Assembly (NCBI RefSeq): GCF_019977755.1
Contig: NZ_AP025144.1
Coordinates: 3,968,001-4,032,000 of the forward strand
Reading direction: 5' to 3'
Source: Vibrio penaeicida
Lineage (GTDB): Bacteria > Pseudomonadota > Gammaproteobacteria > Enterobacterales > Vibrionaceae
DNA length: 64,000 nucleotides
A model generated the notes under the pieces. The model was not told the origin of the DNA and did no database searches. It worked only from the letters and a program-made list of their open reading frames with translations. Of the stretch, positions 16,623 through 26,507 are shown in pieces (position 1 is the first letter of the stretch; every line of letters begins with the position of its first letter). Position numbers and translations under genes: made by a program.

Positions 16623-16700
16623 TTCTGCAATCCTTTTTACATTCAATCGTCACTTTCAGCGTACAATATACCTATAGTCGACAATCTAACAGAGAAAACC

Positions 16701-17699
16701 ATGAGCGAATTCGCCTCCTCCAACTACACATTCAGTCAGGAAGACTCTTTTTCGCAATATTATGCCCAACAGATTGCGCCTTTTTGGCAACAAAGGCAAC
16801 ACGGTTACTCGCAGGGCACCAATGGCCGCCGCCTTTACTGGATCTCTCTGACTTCACCTAAGCACACGAAAGCCATTATGGTCGTGAACGGGCGTATCGA
16901 AAGTACGTGGAAATACCAAGAACTCTTCTTCGACTTATTCCAACAAGGTTACGATATCTACTCTTACGATCATCAAGGTCAAGGTTTGTCGGATAGGCTC
17001 ACCGAAAACCCCGAATTAGGGCATGTGATGGACTTTGGCGATTACGTAGACGACATGGCTTTAATGGTTGAACAGTTCGGTTTCTCGCGTTACGAACAGT
17101 CCTTTTTACTGGGGCATTCAATGGGGGGAGCAATCATCACTCGGTATTTGCAAACCCACGCCAATCACCCGTTTGTTGCAACGGCACTGAGCGCCCCTAT
17201 GTTTGGGGTAAACCTATCTTGGTACATGCGCCCAGTTGCGAAGATTCTTAGTGGGCTTATTGATACCTTTTCAAACAAACCCAATTTTGCACCGGGTCAA
17301 GGGGCGTATTGGAGTAAACCCTTCGAGAATAACCCTCTTACGTTTAGCAAAACACGCTATACGTGGTTCCGAGATTTATATGAATCCATGCCACAACTCA
17401 AGCTCGGTGGGCCAAGTAGCCGCTGGGTATGGCAGAGCCTGACAGCCGCGCAAACCTGTGTGGATAAAGCCGCCGACATAAAAACACCACTGCTGTTGCT
17501 GCAAGCGGGCGATGACATTATCGTGAGCAATCAAGCGCAATCAGAATTTATTCAAAACCTAAAACGAGAGAAACGCGTTACACACATGGTTAGCTTGCCC
17601 GATTCTAGGCATGAATTACTGTTCGAACGAGATCATATACGCAACGCTGCCCTTGAAAGTATTCTCAGGTTCTTTCAAGGGAATACATCGAAAGAGTAA
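16701..17699 (+). CDS. pldB: Alpha/beta hydrolase, lysophospholipase L2 (PldB-like)
   Basis: 332 residues (E. coli PldB 340). The nucleophile elbow GHSMGG (about residue 140), the 'YDHQGQGLSD' loop and a late 'DSRHELLFE' histidine give a full Ser-Asp-His triad. It hydrolyses lysophospholipids at the inner membrane. The frame is open from 16611, but the ATG at 16701 begins the conserved sequence. It is followed by a terminator-like hairpin at 17733-17764, then the yigL-like gene. Confidence 0.85.
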   Translation: MSEFASSNYTFSQEDSFSQYYAQQIAPFWQQRQHGYSQGTNGRRLYWISLTSPKHTKAIMVVNGRIESTWKYQELFFDLFQQGYDIYSYDHQGQGLSDRLTENPELGHVMDFGDYVDDMALMVEQFGFSRYEQSFLLGHSMGGAIITRYLQTHANHPFVATALSAPMFGVNLSWYMRPVAKILSGLIDTFSNKPNFAPGQGAYWSKPFENNPLTFSKTRYTWFRDLYESMPQLKLGGPSSRWVWQSLTAAQTCVDKAADIKTPLLLLQAGDDIIVSNQAQSEFIQNLKREKRVTHMVSLPDSRHELLFERDHIRNAALESILRFFQGNTSKE

Positions 17700-17732
17700 T
17701 CAATTAGCCGAATCAAAAAAGAATAGGTTCCT

Positions 17733-17764
17733 AAAAGAGGAAATACGGAATTACCCTCTTTTTT
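17733..17764 (+). terminator. Probable intrinsic terminator after pldB
   Basis: AAAAGAGG (17733-17740) pairs with CCTCTTTT (17755-17762) around a 14-base loop, followed by more T residues. Confidence 0.55.
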
Positions 17765-17831
17765 GTCATGAGACTGAATTAGACTAGGGTGATAATTTCC
17801 TTATTAATAACGTCGAGTACCTACACACCCT

Positions 17832-18692
17832 ATGAAGACCACTGCTAGCGATTCCAATCTTAACGGCTCTGATATTGACCATGCCAACTTCAGTATCGTT
17901 GCTTCCGACCTTGACGGTACACTCCTTGCGCCGAACCACCAGCTAAGTGAATTCAGTAAATCCACGCTGAAAGCCCTGCATCAACAAGGCATTCACTTCA
18001 TTTTCGCAACAGGTAGGCACCACGTCGACGTTGCAGGAATTCGCAGCCAAGTGGGTATTCCTGCTTACATGATCACGTCAAATGGCGCACGTGTACACGA
18101 CACCAACGATAACTTGGTGTACAGCCAAAATGTGCCTTCTGAGTTGGTGCAACCTGTCATCGATATCATAAAAGAAGACAAAGACATCATTATTCACCTG
18201 TATCAGAATGAATCGTGGTTATTGGATCGGGAAGACGAAAAACTCAAAAACTTCCATGAGGAATCCGGCTTTACGTATCAACGCTTTGAGGTAAATAACG
18301 CACCAACCGATGGAATAGCTAAATTGTTTTTCACCTACCCTGATCATGAACATTTGGTTCAATTTGAAAGCCAATTGAATGACGTATTTGGCGACAAACT
18401 GAATATCGCATTCTCGACACCGTGGTGCTTAGAAGTCATGGCGGCTGGAGTATCAAAAGGGGAAGCATTGGATGCCGTTGCCAAGCAGTTGGGCTTTGGT
18501 CTTGAAAACTGCATTGCTTTTGGTGATGGCATGAACGACGTCGAAATGTTAGCCATGGCGGGCAAGGGATTAATCATGGAAACATCCCATGAAAAAGTGA
18601 AGCTTGCCCTACCAAACAACGAAATCATTGGCAGCAACGCGAACGACGCCGTTGCACACTATCTAGAAAATCATTTGATAGGAAAAGATTAA
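17832..18692 (+). CDS. yigL: HAD-superfamily Cof-type sugar/pyridoxal phosphatase (YigL-like)
   Basis: 286 residues. HAD motif I 'VASDLDGTLL' (about residues 24-33), motif II 'ITSNGA', the catalytic lysine and motif IV 'AFGDGMNDVEML' are present; the inserted cap domain marks it as Cof/type IIB. E. coli YigL dephosphorylates pyridoxal phosphate and sugar phosphates and takes part in the sugar-phosphate stress response; it also lies next to pldB. It has an N-terminal extension of about 20 residues relative to YigL. Convergent with the EVE gene, four bases apart. Confidence 0.82.
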   Translation: MKTTASDSNLNGSDIDHANFSIVASDLDGTLLAPNHQLSEFSKSTLKALHQQGIHFIFATGRHHVDVAGIRSQVGIPAYMITSNGARVHDTNDNLVYSQNVPSELVQPVIDIIKEDKDIIIHLYQNESWLLDREDEKLKNFHEESGFTYQRFEVNNAPTDGIAKLFFTYPDHEHLVQFESQLNDVFGDKLNIAFSTPWCLEVMAAGVSKGEALDAVAKQLGFGLENCIAFGDGMNDVEMLAMAGKGLIMETSHEKVKLALPNNEIIGSNANDAVAHYLENHLIGKD

Positions 18693-18696
18693 CTCC

Positions 18697-19149
18697 CTAC
18701 TCCTGATCCAGAATCGTCTGCCATTCTTGCTCGGACACCGGCATAATGGATAGGCGATTTCCTCTTTTAACCAAAGGTAATTCACTCAACTCGGGCAAAG
18801 ACTTAAGCTTAGCCAGCGGAATCAGCCTATCGAGTTTACGAACAAATTCGATGTCCACCATAACCCAGCGTGGGTTATCGGGATCAGACTTGGGGTCGAA
18901 GTAGTCGCTTTTTGCATCAAACTGGAAATGGTCGGGATACGATTCTTTCGTCACTTTCGCAATTCCAGCCACACCAATATGTTTGCAAGATGAATGGTAG
19001 ATAAACACCAAATCGCCGACTTTTATCTCATCTCGCATCATGTTACGCGCTTGATAATTGCGTACTCCCTCCCAACACGATACATTTTTCACCCGTAGAG
19101 TATCGATAGAAAACTCATCTGGTTCAGTTTTAAATAACCAATATGGCAT
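18697..19149 (-). CDS. EVE-domain protein
   Basis: 150 residues from 'MPYWLFKTEPDEFSID', the classic start of a bacterial EVE (YTH/PUA-like) protein. 'CWEGVRNYQARNMMRD' and 'GDLVFIYHS' are further family motifs. EVE domains bind modified bases in DNA or RNA; the role of the stand-alone form is not settled. The ATG at 19149 has GAGGGAG upstream; the frame is open to 19206 without a better start. Confidence 0.9.
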   Translation of the reverse strand: MPYWLFKTEPDEFSIDTLRVKNVSCWEGVRNYQARNMMRDEIKVGDLVFIYHSSCKHIGVAGIAKVTKESYPDHFQFDAKSDYFDPKSDPDNPRWVMVDIEFVRKLDRLIPLAKLKSLPELSELPLVKRGNRLSIMPVSEQEWQTILDQE

Positions 19150-19473
19150 ATACTCAAACTCCCTCAAAATACTAGGTTCAGCGAGAATTGATTGGCTTTC
19201 AGGCAAGGCATCAATTTGAAGCTTTAGGGCACTAAATCGAGGATTGATAACGCAGTATGAAAGCCAAGCAAACTCGCCCTAGGGAGTTTATCTTTTACTT
19301 CATCTCATCGTCAAAGAACTTGAAAATGACGAGTCATTTCGCAGCGCCTCTAAATATGAAGAGTGGAAAGGCTTGAACTTAATCAGAAGATAAAACTCTG
19401 AATCCTGTATCTTGGGGGAGTTTGAGTATAATACTTCTCACATAATTCGAAGGCTGGCTTGAGGTTAATTTTA
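19150..19473. other. Divergent intergenic region
   Basis: About 320 bases between the divergent EVE and lipoprotein genes. A TATAAT box at 19427-19432 lies 42 bases before the lipoprotein start and probably belongs to its promoter; no convincing -35 box. I see no gene or repeat here. Confidence 0.5.
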
Positions 19474-21012
19474 ATGAAATCCCTGATTTTTTCGACTTTC
19501 ATCGGTAGCGTGCTGATATTACAGGGCTGTGCACAAACAAAGGTGCCAGAAATCGAGCCTGAAAAGCCTACTCCTGTCACTATTGATCAGCCTGAAATCG
19601 TGCCACAAACGTTTATGTTGCATGGTGAAGTCGTATTAGGGCATGAAACTCGAACCATAGCCCCATGTGGCGGAAAACAGCAATACTGGCTGGATATTAC
19701 ACCAGAAGCATTCCAACGTATTCAAGGGTTAGTGGAGCGCCCATATCAACCGCTTTATGGCGAAATGATTGGCTACTTAGCCCCGCCACCTCAAGATGGC
19801 TTTGCCGCCGATTTTGCAGCGCGCTTCGTCGTAACGGGCATTAACCACGTTAGTGCACAATCTCCGTTGCGTTGTGCATCACCATTACACTCAACCTATG
19901 CCACAGGTAGCGAACCTTTCTGGAAAGCCACATTTGAGCAAGACCAAATCCAACTGGCTGTATTAGGTAAAGAGAGCCAATCCTACACGGTGAGAAAAAC
20001 AGAAATTTCGCCACTAAAACGCACCTACCAGTTCGATAACGGTAATCTCGTATTCACTCGAGCACATTGTGTTGATACCAGCAGTGGGGATGTATTCAGT
20101 TGGTCTGCAACATTAAAGACCAAAAACAGCCAATATCTAGGCTGTGGGGCACTTTCTAATGGTGATTCTAGTCACGACTGGCTTGGAAGCTATCGCGCTA
20201 CCAGTACAAAGAGCCAAGGGTTTTCAGTGCAATTGGAGCTCAACTCTGATCACAGCGCCAATACGCATTACCACTACAGCAATGGCGATCCGAGCACACA
20301 AGAAAAAGGATACTGGCAGCAGCTCAATCCGGATCAAATCAAAGTGACGATGACACACTACCAAAACCAACCTCTGCTTTCCGAGCGTATTTATACACGC
20401 TCAGGTTCGAGCCTAAAAGCGGTGAAAGAAAAAGTGAATGGCGTGGTATACCCCATTCAAGGGAATGGATTGGAACTGTTTGCCGACAGTCAGTCATACA
20501 CCAGTGAATTGACAGCGTCCGACAATACCCCTAATCCTACGCTTAAAGAAGCCACGATCTCATCTTCTTCTGAATTTGATGCCAATGTCGATCAGGCGCT
20601 TCGTCAGTATTTCACGCTTCATAAAACCGACCCTGCCAACACGCGATACCGCTGGCTTAAGTACGATCTCAATCAAGATGGAAAACCAGAATTACTCACT
20701 TATCTTGATTGGTGTAATAATGCCGGTTGCACTCTTTTAATTTTTGAAGACAAAGGCAGTCTTTGGCGCTTTCATTCAAGAGTGACTCAAGTACAAACGC
20801 CTTTCAAAGTCAGCCAACACAACAAGCTTGGTTGGCATGATCTAGAGATGAACGTTAAAAACGCACAAGGTTCCAGCACACATACGCTGTCTTTCGATGG
20901 TATCAGTTACCCAATAAACCCGAGCAGTGCTCCAGAGCTTTGGTCTTCTTCTCAATCCGTTGTCACCCTTTTTGCTGACGGAAAAGCGCCGCAAAGCGGA
21001 GTACAAATGTAG
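19474..21012 (+). CDS. Outer-membrane-type lipoprotein with COG3650-like domain
   Basis: 512 residues. The signal ends in the lipobox LQGC (Cys at residue 18), so it is a lipoprotein. A central segment with 'ATGSEPFWKATFEQDQIQL' (about residue 150) matches the COG3650/YedD-type domain, which carries G-T/S-E-P-F-W. The C-terminal part (about 370-512) has a 'DLNQDGKPELL' turn resembling a calcium-type loop. Function unknown. GAGG precedes the ATG at 19474; a TTG five codons upstream is less likely. It is followed one base later by the DTW-domain gene. Confidence 0.72.
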   Translation: MKSLIFSTFIGSVLILQGCAQTKVPEIEPEKPTPVTIDQPEIVPQTFMLHGEVVLGHETRTIAPCGGKQQYWLDITPEAFQRIQGLVERPYQPLYGEMIGYLAPPPQDGFAADFAARFVVTGINHVSAQSPLRCASPLHSTYATGSEPFWKATFEQDQIQLAVLGKESQSYTVRKTEISPLKRTYQFDNGNLVFTRAHCVDTSSGDVFSWSATLKTKNSQYLGCGALSNGDSSHDWLGSYRATSTKSQGFSVQLELNSDHSANTHYHYSNGDPSTQEKGYWQQLNPDQIKVTMTHYQNQPLLSERIYTRSGSSLKAVKEKVNGVVYPIQGNGLELFADSQSYTSELTASDNTPNPTLKEATISSSSEFDANVDQALRQYFTLHKTDPANTRYRWLKYDLNQDGKPELLTYLDWCNNAGCTLLIFEDKGSLWRFHSRVTQVQTPFKVSQHNKLGWHDLEMNVKNAQGSSTHTLSFDGISYPINPSSAPELWSSSQSVVTLFADGKAPQSGVQM

Positions 21013-21013
21013 C

Positions 21014-21652
21014 ATGGCGGTAAAGAAGCAAATCATAGAAAGTTGTCGCGGTTGCGGTCTCACATTTAACTGTGTGTGCGACAGCCTACCTAGCCTGGTA
21101 GCAGATTGGGATTTGGTGCTTCTGACACACCCGAATGAAACTCGACGTGAAACCAACACAGGTCAATGGCTGCGTAAATCATTGGCGCAATGCCAAGTAT
21201 TTGAGTGGAGCCGTACAAGCATTCCAGCGGAGTTGACGGCTATTTTGGAAAGCCCAAACCATCAACCCATTTTACTGTTTCCTAATGACAACAGCCGATT
21301 GTTAACGCCGACCGCGATTCAGGGTTGTTCAAAGCGCATCGTGTTTATTGTATTGGATGGCACATGGCAGGAAGCACAAAAAATGTATAACCGGAGCGAT
21401 TGGCTTAAGGCGCTGCCTCACTGGCATATTCAAATGTCTGGAGATTCGTGTTATTCCCTTCGCAGAAATCAAACTTCAGGGCATTTTTGCACACTGGAGG
21501 TGGGTATCCATTTATTATCTCTATCTCATCGCACCACACTGCCTAACAACAATAGTAGTGAGCAGCTACAACAGTTTTTTGAACATTACCTAAATGTCTA
21601 TCAAGCCGACAAAAGTGGGCATCAATGGAAAGGAAGCAATCATGACCAATAA
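21014..21652 (+). CDS. DTW-domain tRNA-uridine aminocarboxypropyltransferase
   Basis: 212 residues. The N-terminal cysteine cluster C-x2-C-x6-C-x-C (ESCRGCGLTFNCVCD) and the D-x-T-W signature (VLDGTWQEAQKMYNRS) place it in the DTW/TapT group. These enzymes use S-adenosylmethionine to make acp3U in tRNA. E. coli YfiP/TapT (232 aa) acts on U47; which tRNA position this one modifies cannot be told. The start immediately follows the stop of the lipoprotein gene, and the end overlaps the aldehyde dehydrogenase start by 11 bases. Confidence 0.83.
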   Translation: MAVKKQIIESCRGCGLTFNCVCDSLPSLVADWDLVLLTHPNETRRETNTGQWLRKSLAQCQVFEWSRTSIPAELTAILESPNHQPILLFPNDNSRLLTPTAIQGCSKRIVFIVLDGTWQEAQKMYNRSDWLKALPHWHIQMSGDSCYSLRRNQTSGHFCTLEVGIHLLSLSHRTTLPNNNSSEQLQQFFEHYLNVYQADKSGHQWKGSNHDQ

Positions 21653-23051
21653 TCAAAGCAACCCGTTGATTGCACAATTTCACCGACAAAAATTGGCGTT
21701 TGAAGGTGAAAAGCATCCGAGTTTGAGTGAACGAAAACAACGACTCACAGCACTAAAAGAAGCGCTTCTTCATCATCAAGACGCGCTCTGTGAAGCGGCA
21801 GCAAAAGATTTTGGTGCAAAGCATCACTATGAAACGCTACTTACCGATATCCTCCCGTGCATTCAGCAAATTAAATATTCGCTGAAGCATCTAAAAAGCT
21901 GGATGAAGCCAGAAAGGCGTAAAACAGGATTAGTGCTGGCTTTGTCTAGCGTCCGAGTTCACCCCCAGCCTTTAGGTGTCATCGGGGTGATTGCGCCATG
22001 GAACTTTCCTGTGTTTATGTCGATAGGTCCATTGATTACTGCGTTGGCGGCAGGCAATCGAGTCATGATAAAAGTGAGCGAGTTTACCCCCAGAACCAAC
22101 CAAGTCTTGATTAAGCTGCTTAAAAGTGTGTTTTCGTCGGAGCTCGTCCACATCGTGGAAGGGGATGCCACCATCGCTGCGCAATTTTCTTCCTTGCCCT
22201 TTGACCACCTACTGTTCACTGGCTCCACCGAAGTAGGACGAAAAGTCATGCAGTCCGCAGCGTCAAACTTAACACCAGTCACCTTAGAGTTAGGCGGAAA
22301 AAGCCCCGTTATTGTCGCTCCAGATATGGACATGAACGACGCGGTTGAGCGATTGGTCTATGGCAAAACGCTCAACTCTGGGCAGATTTGCGTGTCACCC
22401 GATTACGTTATGATTCCAGAAGGTAAGGCGAAAGAATTTGTCTTTGCTTATAAACATCACTTTGGTTACCTGTACCCCTCTGGTGTGAATTGCGAAAGCT
22501 ACACCAGCATCATCAGCCAAGCGCATTTCGACCGCTTGCAATCATGGCTCGACGAAGCAGAGCAAGGTGGAGCATGGATTGAACCCGCCAACAAATACTC
22601 GGTAGACAGTAATCAACGTAAAATGGTCACTCAGTTAGTGATGGACGCACCGGAAGACAGCCAATTGATGCAAAACGAGATCTTCGGCCCAGTCTTGCCA
22701 ATTGTGGCGTATAAATCCCTTGATGACGCCATTCAATACGTAAATCAAAGACCAAAACCGTTGGCGCTTTATGTCTTTTCCCACGATAAAAACAGTGTCA
22801 GTAAAGTGTTGGAAAAAACACAATCAGGTGGTGCGTGTGTGAACGACACTATATTGCAAGTTGTGGCAGAAGATGCACCGTTTGGCGGCGTCGGGACATC
22901 AGGAATGGGCAGCTATCACGGAAAAGAAGGGTTCCTGACGTTCAGCAACCAGCGCACTGTCGTGGCTCGAAAAAAACTGTACCCAACTAGAATGATTCAC
23001 CCACCGTTTCGCAGCATCCACCAGCTAGTGCGTAAGTGGCTCCTTCGCTAA
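21642..23051 (+). CDS. Coniferyl-aldehyde-dehydrogenase-like aldehyde dehydrogenase
   Basis: 469 residues. It shows 'GVIAPWNFPVFM' for the cofactor site, the general base in 'LELGGKSPVIV' and the catalytic cysteine in 'NSGQICVSPDY'. It belongs to the class often labelled CalB/coniferyl aldehyde dehydrogenase, with a C-terminal extension typical of membrane-associated class 3 ALDHs. The ATG at 21642 has AAGGAAG upstream and overlaps the end of the DTW gene. Its stop codon overlaps that of the convergent FIST-GGDEF-EAL gene. The natural aldehyde is unknown. Confidence 0.88.
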   Translation: MTNNQSNPLIAQFHRQKLAFEGEKHPSLSERKQRLTALKEALLHHQDALCEAAAKDFGAKHHYETLLTDILPCIQQIKYSLKHLKSWMKPERRKTGLVLALSSVRVHPQPLGVIGVIAPWNFPVFMSIGPLITALAAGNRVMIKVSEFTPRTNQVLIKLLKSVFSSELVHIVEGDATIAAQFSSLPFDHLLFTGSTEVGRKVMQSAASNLTPVTLELGGKSPVIVAPDMDMNDAVERLVYGKTLNSGQICVSPDYVMIPEGKAKEFVFAYKHHFGYLYPSGVNCESYTSIISQAHFDRLQSWLDEAEQGGAWIEPANKYSVDSNQRKMVTQLVMDAPEDSQLMQNEIFGPVLPIVAYKSLDDAIQYVNQRPKPLALYVFSHDKNSVSKVLEKTQSGGACVNDTILQVVAEDAPFGGVGTSGMGSYHGKEGFLTFSNQRTVVARKKLYPTRMIHPPFRSIHQLVRKWLLR

Positions 23052-25576
23052 CAAACCTTAGCTTTGGATAACAAAGGGGAAGGCTCGGCCAAATAAAACC
23101 CTTGCAAGTAATCGACCCCCAGGTCTTCCGCCACGCGGCAGACCTGCTCGTTGTGCACGAACTCCGCAACTGTTTTGGCTTCAAATACATGGCAAAGCTG
23201 GACTAGCTGCATGGCAATTTGGCGCTGCCTTCGGTCTTTATCTATATTTCGAATGATACTGCCATCCAATTTAATGGTATCGGGTTCGAGTTTGATGATT
23301 TCATCAATATTTGAATAACCAGAGCCAAAGTCATCAACAACAATCTTTGCGCCGAGCTGCTTGAAGTGGTTACACACTTCTCTCATTCGGCTGTAGTCTT
23401 TGATTTGTTCGGTTTCTAAAACCTCTATCCCAACTCGTGCTGGATTCACCATTTTCTGCAAAGCGCTTTCAAGCAAATACAGAGTTTTGTCACTCATCAA
23501 ATCCTGTGGAGACAAATTGATGGAGAACGATCCTTCACGATGGGACATCAACTCAAAGACACTCGTGAGCATTTGCCGGCTGAGTCGGGTGTATATGTGC
23601 GTCCCCTCGATAACAGGGAGAAATTTCCCTGGGGGAATGATTTGGTTGCCTTCTTGAATTCGAACCAAACACTCTTCAGACACTTTCTTGTGGCTATGGG
23701 CAGCAAATATGGGTTGAGAATAGGCAACGACCTTATGATTCAATACCGCTCGACTCACCGACGACAGCCAATTCAATTGCTCTTGTCGGTTTTCTTCTTC
23801 TTTCTCAAGTAACTTTGCGTTACACATGTGTCGATTGTTTTTCATGCCATGGCGACGAGCTTCAATCGATTTAATCAAAAGCTCTTCGACTCTTGCTTGC
23901 GGAAAATCACGACGACTGACCAAACCTCCACATATCGAAACCGATAAACAATCCAATTCAGGTAAGCCAAAAGGTTCAAAATTCACATGTTCTATCTCGT
24001 CCACCAGCTCGGTAAATAAGTGGCGAATATACAGCCCTGTATGGTGAGATGAAAAAACCGCAGCCCACTCGCCTACCCCTATGCTGTACAGTTCAGAGTC
24101 TCCGCCAAATCGTTGCCAAAGTTGTTCTTTGAAGTATTGGCTCAGATCACCGAGTAGCTGGTCACCTACCTTATACCCATATTTTTCATTCACTTGGCTA
24201 AAGTTAGCGAGTTTTATCGTTAGAAGGTGTTCATTTGTTTTGATCGACGCCAATCGTTCTTTCAATACAGAGCGATTGGGTAAACCCGTTCGTCTGTCAT
24301 GGCGGTAACTTTCTGTTAGTCGATGTGCTTGCACCAGTAATTCGTGTTCCATGTTTTCCTGCATATCGTCGACATCGGCGATGGCATTACGTATCAAGGA
24401 AAACAAAGGCGACATTTGATGTTGAAAGCGATCTTGCTGGATGGCATCTATTTGCGTTGCAACTTCATGTTCACGCATGGCTAAATACGTCAAACTATGA
24501 TGCATAATGGTTTGATGGTTAACATCACGGTACAACTCACCCAAACAATACACGCCACTGACTTTTGCAACCGATGCAAATGGGCTGATTTCATCGAACC
24601 CATCCACGAATTCCAGTCTCGATGAACAGTTGTAGATAAACAGGCTTTCTGGTTTATTCACGTCGAGCTGGCGTGCACCGACTCGAACCTGTTCTTCGGT
24701 AAGCGAAGGGTGGTTGTAGCAGAATCGAACTTCATCTCCTACACGCCACTGAGTATCAAACTCTATTGCCCCATCATCCAGCTGTCGAACAGGAATTTGC
24801 ACTTTTTGCTGACTCGCTTCGCCTTTCATTAATGGGAAATCATAAAGCTGTTCGAAAGGAACTGGGTTGCCATCGGCTAGATATCGGTCATAGATTTGTT
24901 GAACAGGAATACCATCTAATTCGTAAAGTGCGCCGTTCTTGGCAGAAGACACTCGAAACTTTCGACCAATTGGATTCCATTCAGCGTAACAGCCACGCCA
25001 AACTTGAAGTTTAGGATTATGAAGGGCAACAGCAACGCATGCTTGTCGATGAATTTGGTCGTTCCATAACACCCAACGCCCAAACAAATTAGGCTGCGAC
25101 AAACCACCGGCAACGGGCAACTCAAATGTCAGTTCATTAAATGCACCAAACACCTCATAATCTTGAGAGCCAAAAAGTAGGGTGTCTTGATCATTAACTT
25201 GCTCTGCAAAGCAGATGACTGCTTTGGTCTCTTCGCTTACATTCAAATGCTCGATAAGCTCTTCACCATCTTGCTGAGCATTCCCAGTGTACTGCACCAG
25301 ACAAGATGTCAAACGTGTTTCGGCTAGCTCGGTGATCACAACCAATGTGCCGAGATTAATAATACTTCCATCTTTAATGCAATGACTGGTACTTTGACCC
25401 AGAATAGTACTGTGTGGAAAACGCTGTTTCATCAGTCGGCTATATTCAACAACAAGCTCAGGAGATTGCGTAGAAAAGATTTGTATTAGATGGTTTGCGT
25501 TTGGGTCTGGCGAGTAGCTTAATACCTCAGCCTGTAGCTGACTGAGATCTTGAGCCAAAATCGAATGACATTGCAT
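23048..25576 (-). CDS. FIST-GGDEF-EAL sensor, probable c-di-GMP phosphodiesterase
   Basis: 842 residues. Residues 1-360 form a FIST sensor (FIST_N then FIST_C), a small-ligand-binding module. About 420-585 is a GGDEF domain whose active site reads GVGEW, so diguanylate cyclase activity is unlikely. About 600-840 is an EAL domain with the signature as 'ECLVRI' and with 'NLSPQDL', 'EVLETE', 'VDDFGSGYS', 'KLDGSI' and 'AEFVHNE', so metal and catalytic residues look complete. It probably degrades c-di-GMP in response to a ligand. No membrane segment is visible. Confidence 0.85.
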   Translation of the reverse strand: MQCHSILAQDLSQLQAEVLSYSPDPNANHLIQIFSTQSPELVVEYSRLMKQRFPHSTILGQSTSHCIKDGSIINLGTLVVITELAETRLTSCLVQYTGNAQQDGEELIEHLNVSEETKAVICFAEQVNDQDTLLFGSQDYEVFGAFNELTFELPVAGGLSQPNLFGRWVLWNDQIHRQACVAVALHNPKLQVWRGCYAEWNPIGRKFRVSSAKNGALYELDGIPVQQIYDRYLADGNPVPFEQLYDFPLMKGEASQQKVQIPVRQLDDGAIEFDTQWRVGDEVRFCYNHPSLTEEQVRVGARQLDVNKPESLFIYNCSSRLEFVDGFDEISPFASVAKVSGVYCLGELYRDVNHQTIMHHSLTYLAMREHEVATQIDAIQQDRFQHQMSPLFSLIRNAIADVDDMQENMEHELLVQAHRLTESYRHDRRTGLPNRSVLKERLASIKTNEHLLTIKLANFSQVNEKYGYKVGDQLLGDLSQYFKEQLWQRFGGDSELYSIGVGEWAAVFSSHHTGLYIRHLFTELVDEIEHVNFEPFGLPELDCLSVSICGGLVSRRDFPQARVEELLIKSIEARRHGMKNNRHMCNAKLLEKEEENRQEQLNWLSSVSRAVLNHKVVAYSQPIFAAHSHKKVSEECLVRIQEGNQIIPPGKFLPVIEGTHIYTRLSRQMLTSVFELMSHREGSFSINLSPQDLMSDKTLYLLESALQKMVNPARVGIEVLETEQIKDYSRMREVCNHFKQLGAKIVVDDFGSGYSNIDEIIKLEPDTIKLDGSIIRNIDKDRRQRQIAMQLVQLCHVFEAKTVAEFVHNEQVCRVAEDLGVDYLQGFYLAEPSPLLSKAKVC

Positions 25577-25793
25577 ATTACAAATTATTAACAGAACGTG
25601 ATTTTTGCCACTATAACGTTAGCATTCCTCTAGAAAACACGCATCGGATCAACTTTTTATCAATTAGCTAATAATATTTCAGTTTTTAGTGATAACGCTC
25701 CAATTTTTTTGCGACCAAGTGAAAGGCAAGCACAACAAAACAATAACTCTAGCGTAAGTGTGCACTCACAATCCATCTATGCAAGTGATACCA

Positions 25794-26507
25794 CTATATA
25801 TTGAGTAAGTAGCTCAATCGGGTCACTTCAATATCGGGGAGTACTCGCATTTTCTTTGAGGTGATGGTGTTACACGCCTGATCATTGAACCAACATGCGA
25901 CAAATCCATTTTCTTTTGCACCCAAAACATCACTCACGGGATGATCGCCTACATGTAATATTTCACTGGGTTTCAAACCTAAAAACGACACCGCTTTGTC
26001 GAACATCTCGCGATGCGGTTTTGCTTCGCCGTCGGGTCCCGCTTTCAGTACCTGTGAAAAATACTGATCTAACCCTATTCTTTCAGGGTAAACATTGCCA
26101 TTGGTAATCGCGACCAAAGGCATACGTTTGGATAGCTGACGTAGGACTTGGTGTGTTTCGTCTGTAATGTCTATCTGATGCCGCCAATAAAGCACCTGTT
26201 CCATGATTTTATCGATGATGCCGGGGATATCCGCTTCGTCATATCCAACATGCGTTAAACCCAACGCTAACTGCGCTCGGCGAAGTAACGTCACATCACT
26301 AGCCAAATTTGGATTGTTGACTCTGGCAAGATACTTAAACGTCAGCCAGTCGTCTTTGGTTATCAATTGACATTTAGGGTAATGGTGTGCAATCCATTGA
26401 TAGACTTCTGATTCCAACCTCAGTATGACTGGTCTGTTGTCGTACAGCGTATCGTCCAAATCAAATGTCATGGCTTTAATAGTGGGAATACTACGGTAAA
26501 CGCGCAT
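25794..26507 (-). CDS. yigB: HAD-family phosphatase YigB (riboflavin-pathway type)
   Basis: 237 residues, as in E. coli YigB (238). Motif I 'MTFDLDDTLYD' near residue 14, 'AITNGN' and 'HVGDHPVSDVLGA' define the HAD fold. YigB dephosphorylates 5-amino-6-(5-phospho-ribitylamino)uracil in riboflavin synthesis and FMN. It overlaps the end of xerC by one base (TGATG) and is last in the lysA-dapF-DUF484-xerC-yigB run, the same order as in enterics. Confidence 0.9.
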   Translation of the reverse strand: MRVYRSIPTIKAMTFDLDDTLYDNRPVILRLESEVYQWIAHHYPKCQLITKDDWLTFKYLARVNNPNLASDVTLLRRAQLALGLTHVGYDEADIPGIIDKIMEQVLYWRHQIDITDETHQVLRQLSKRMPLVAITNGNVYPERIGLDQYFSQVLKAGPDGEAKPHREMFDKAVSFLGLKPSEILHVGDHPVSDVLGAKENGFVACWFNDQACNTITSKKMRVLPDIEVTRLSYLLNI

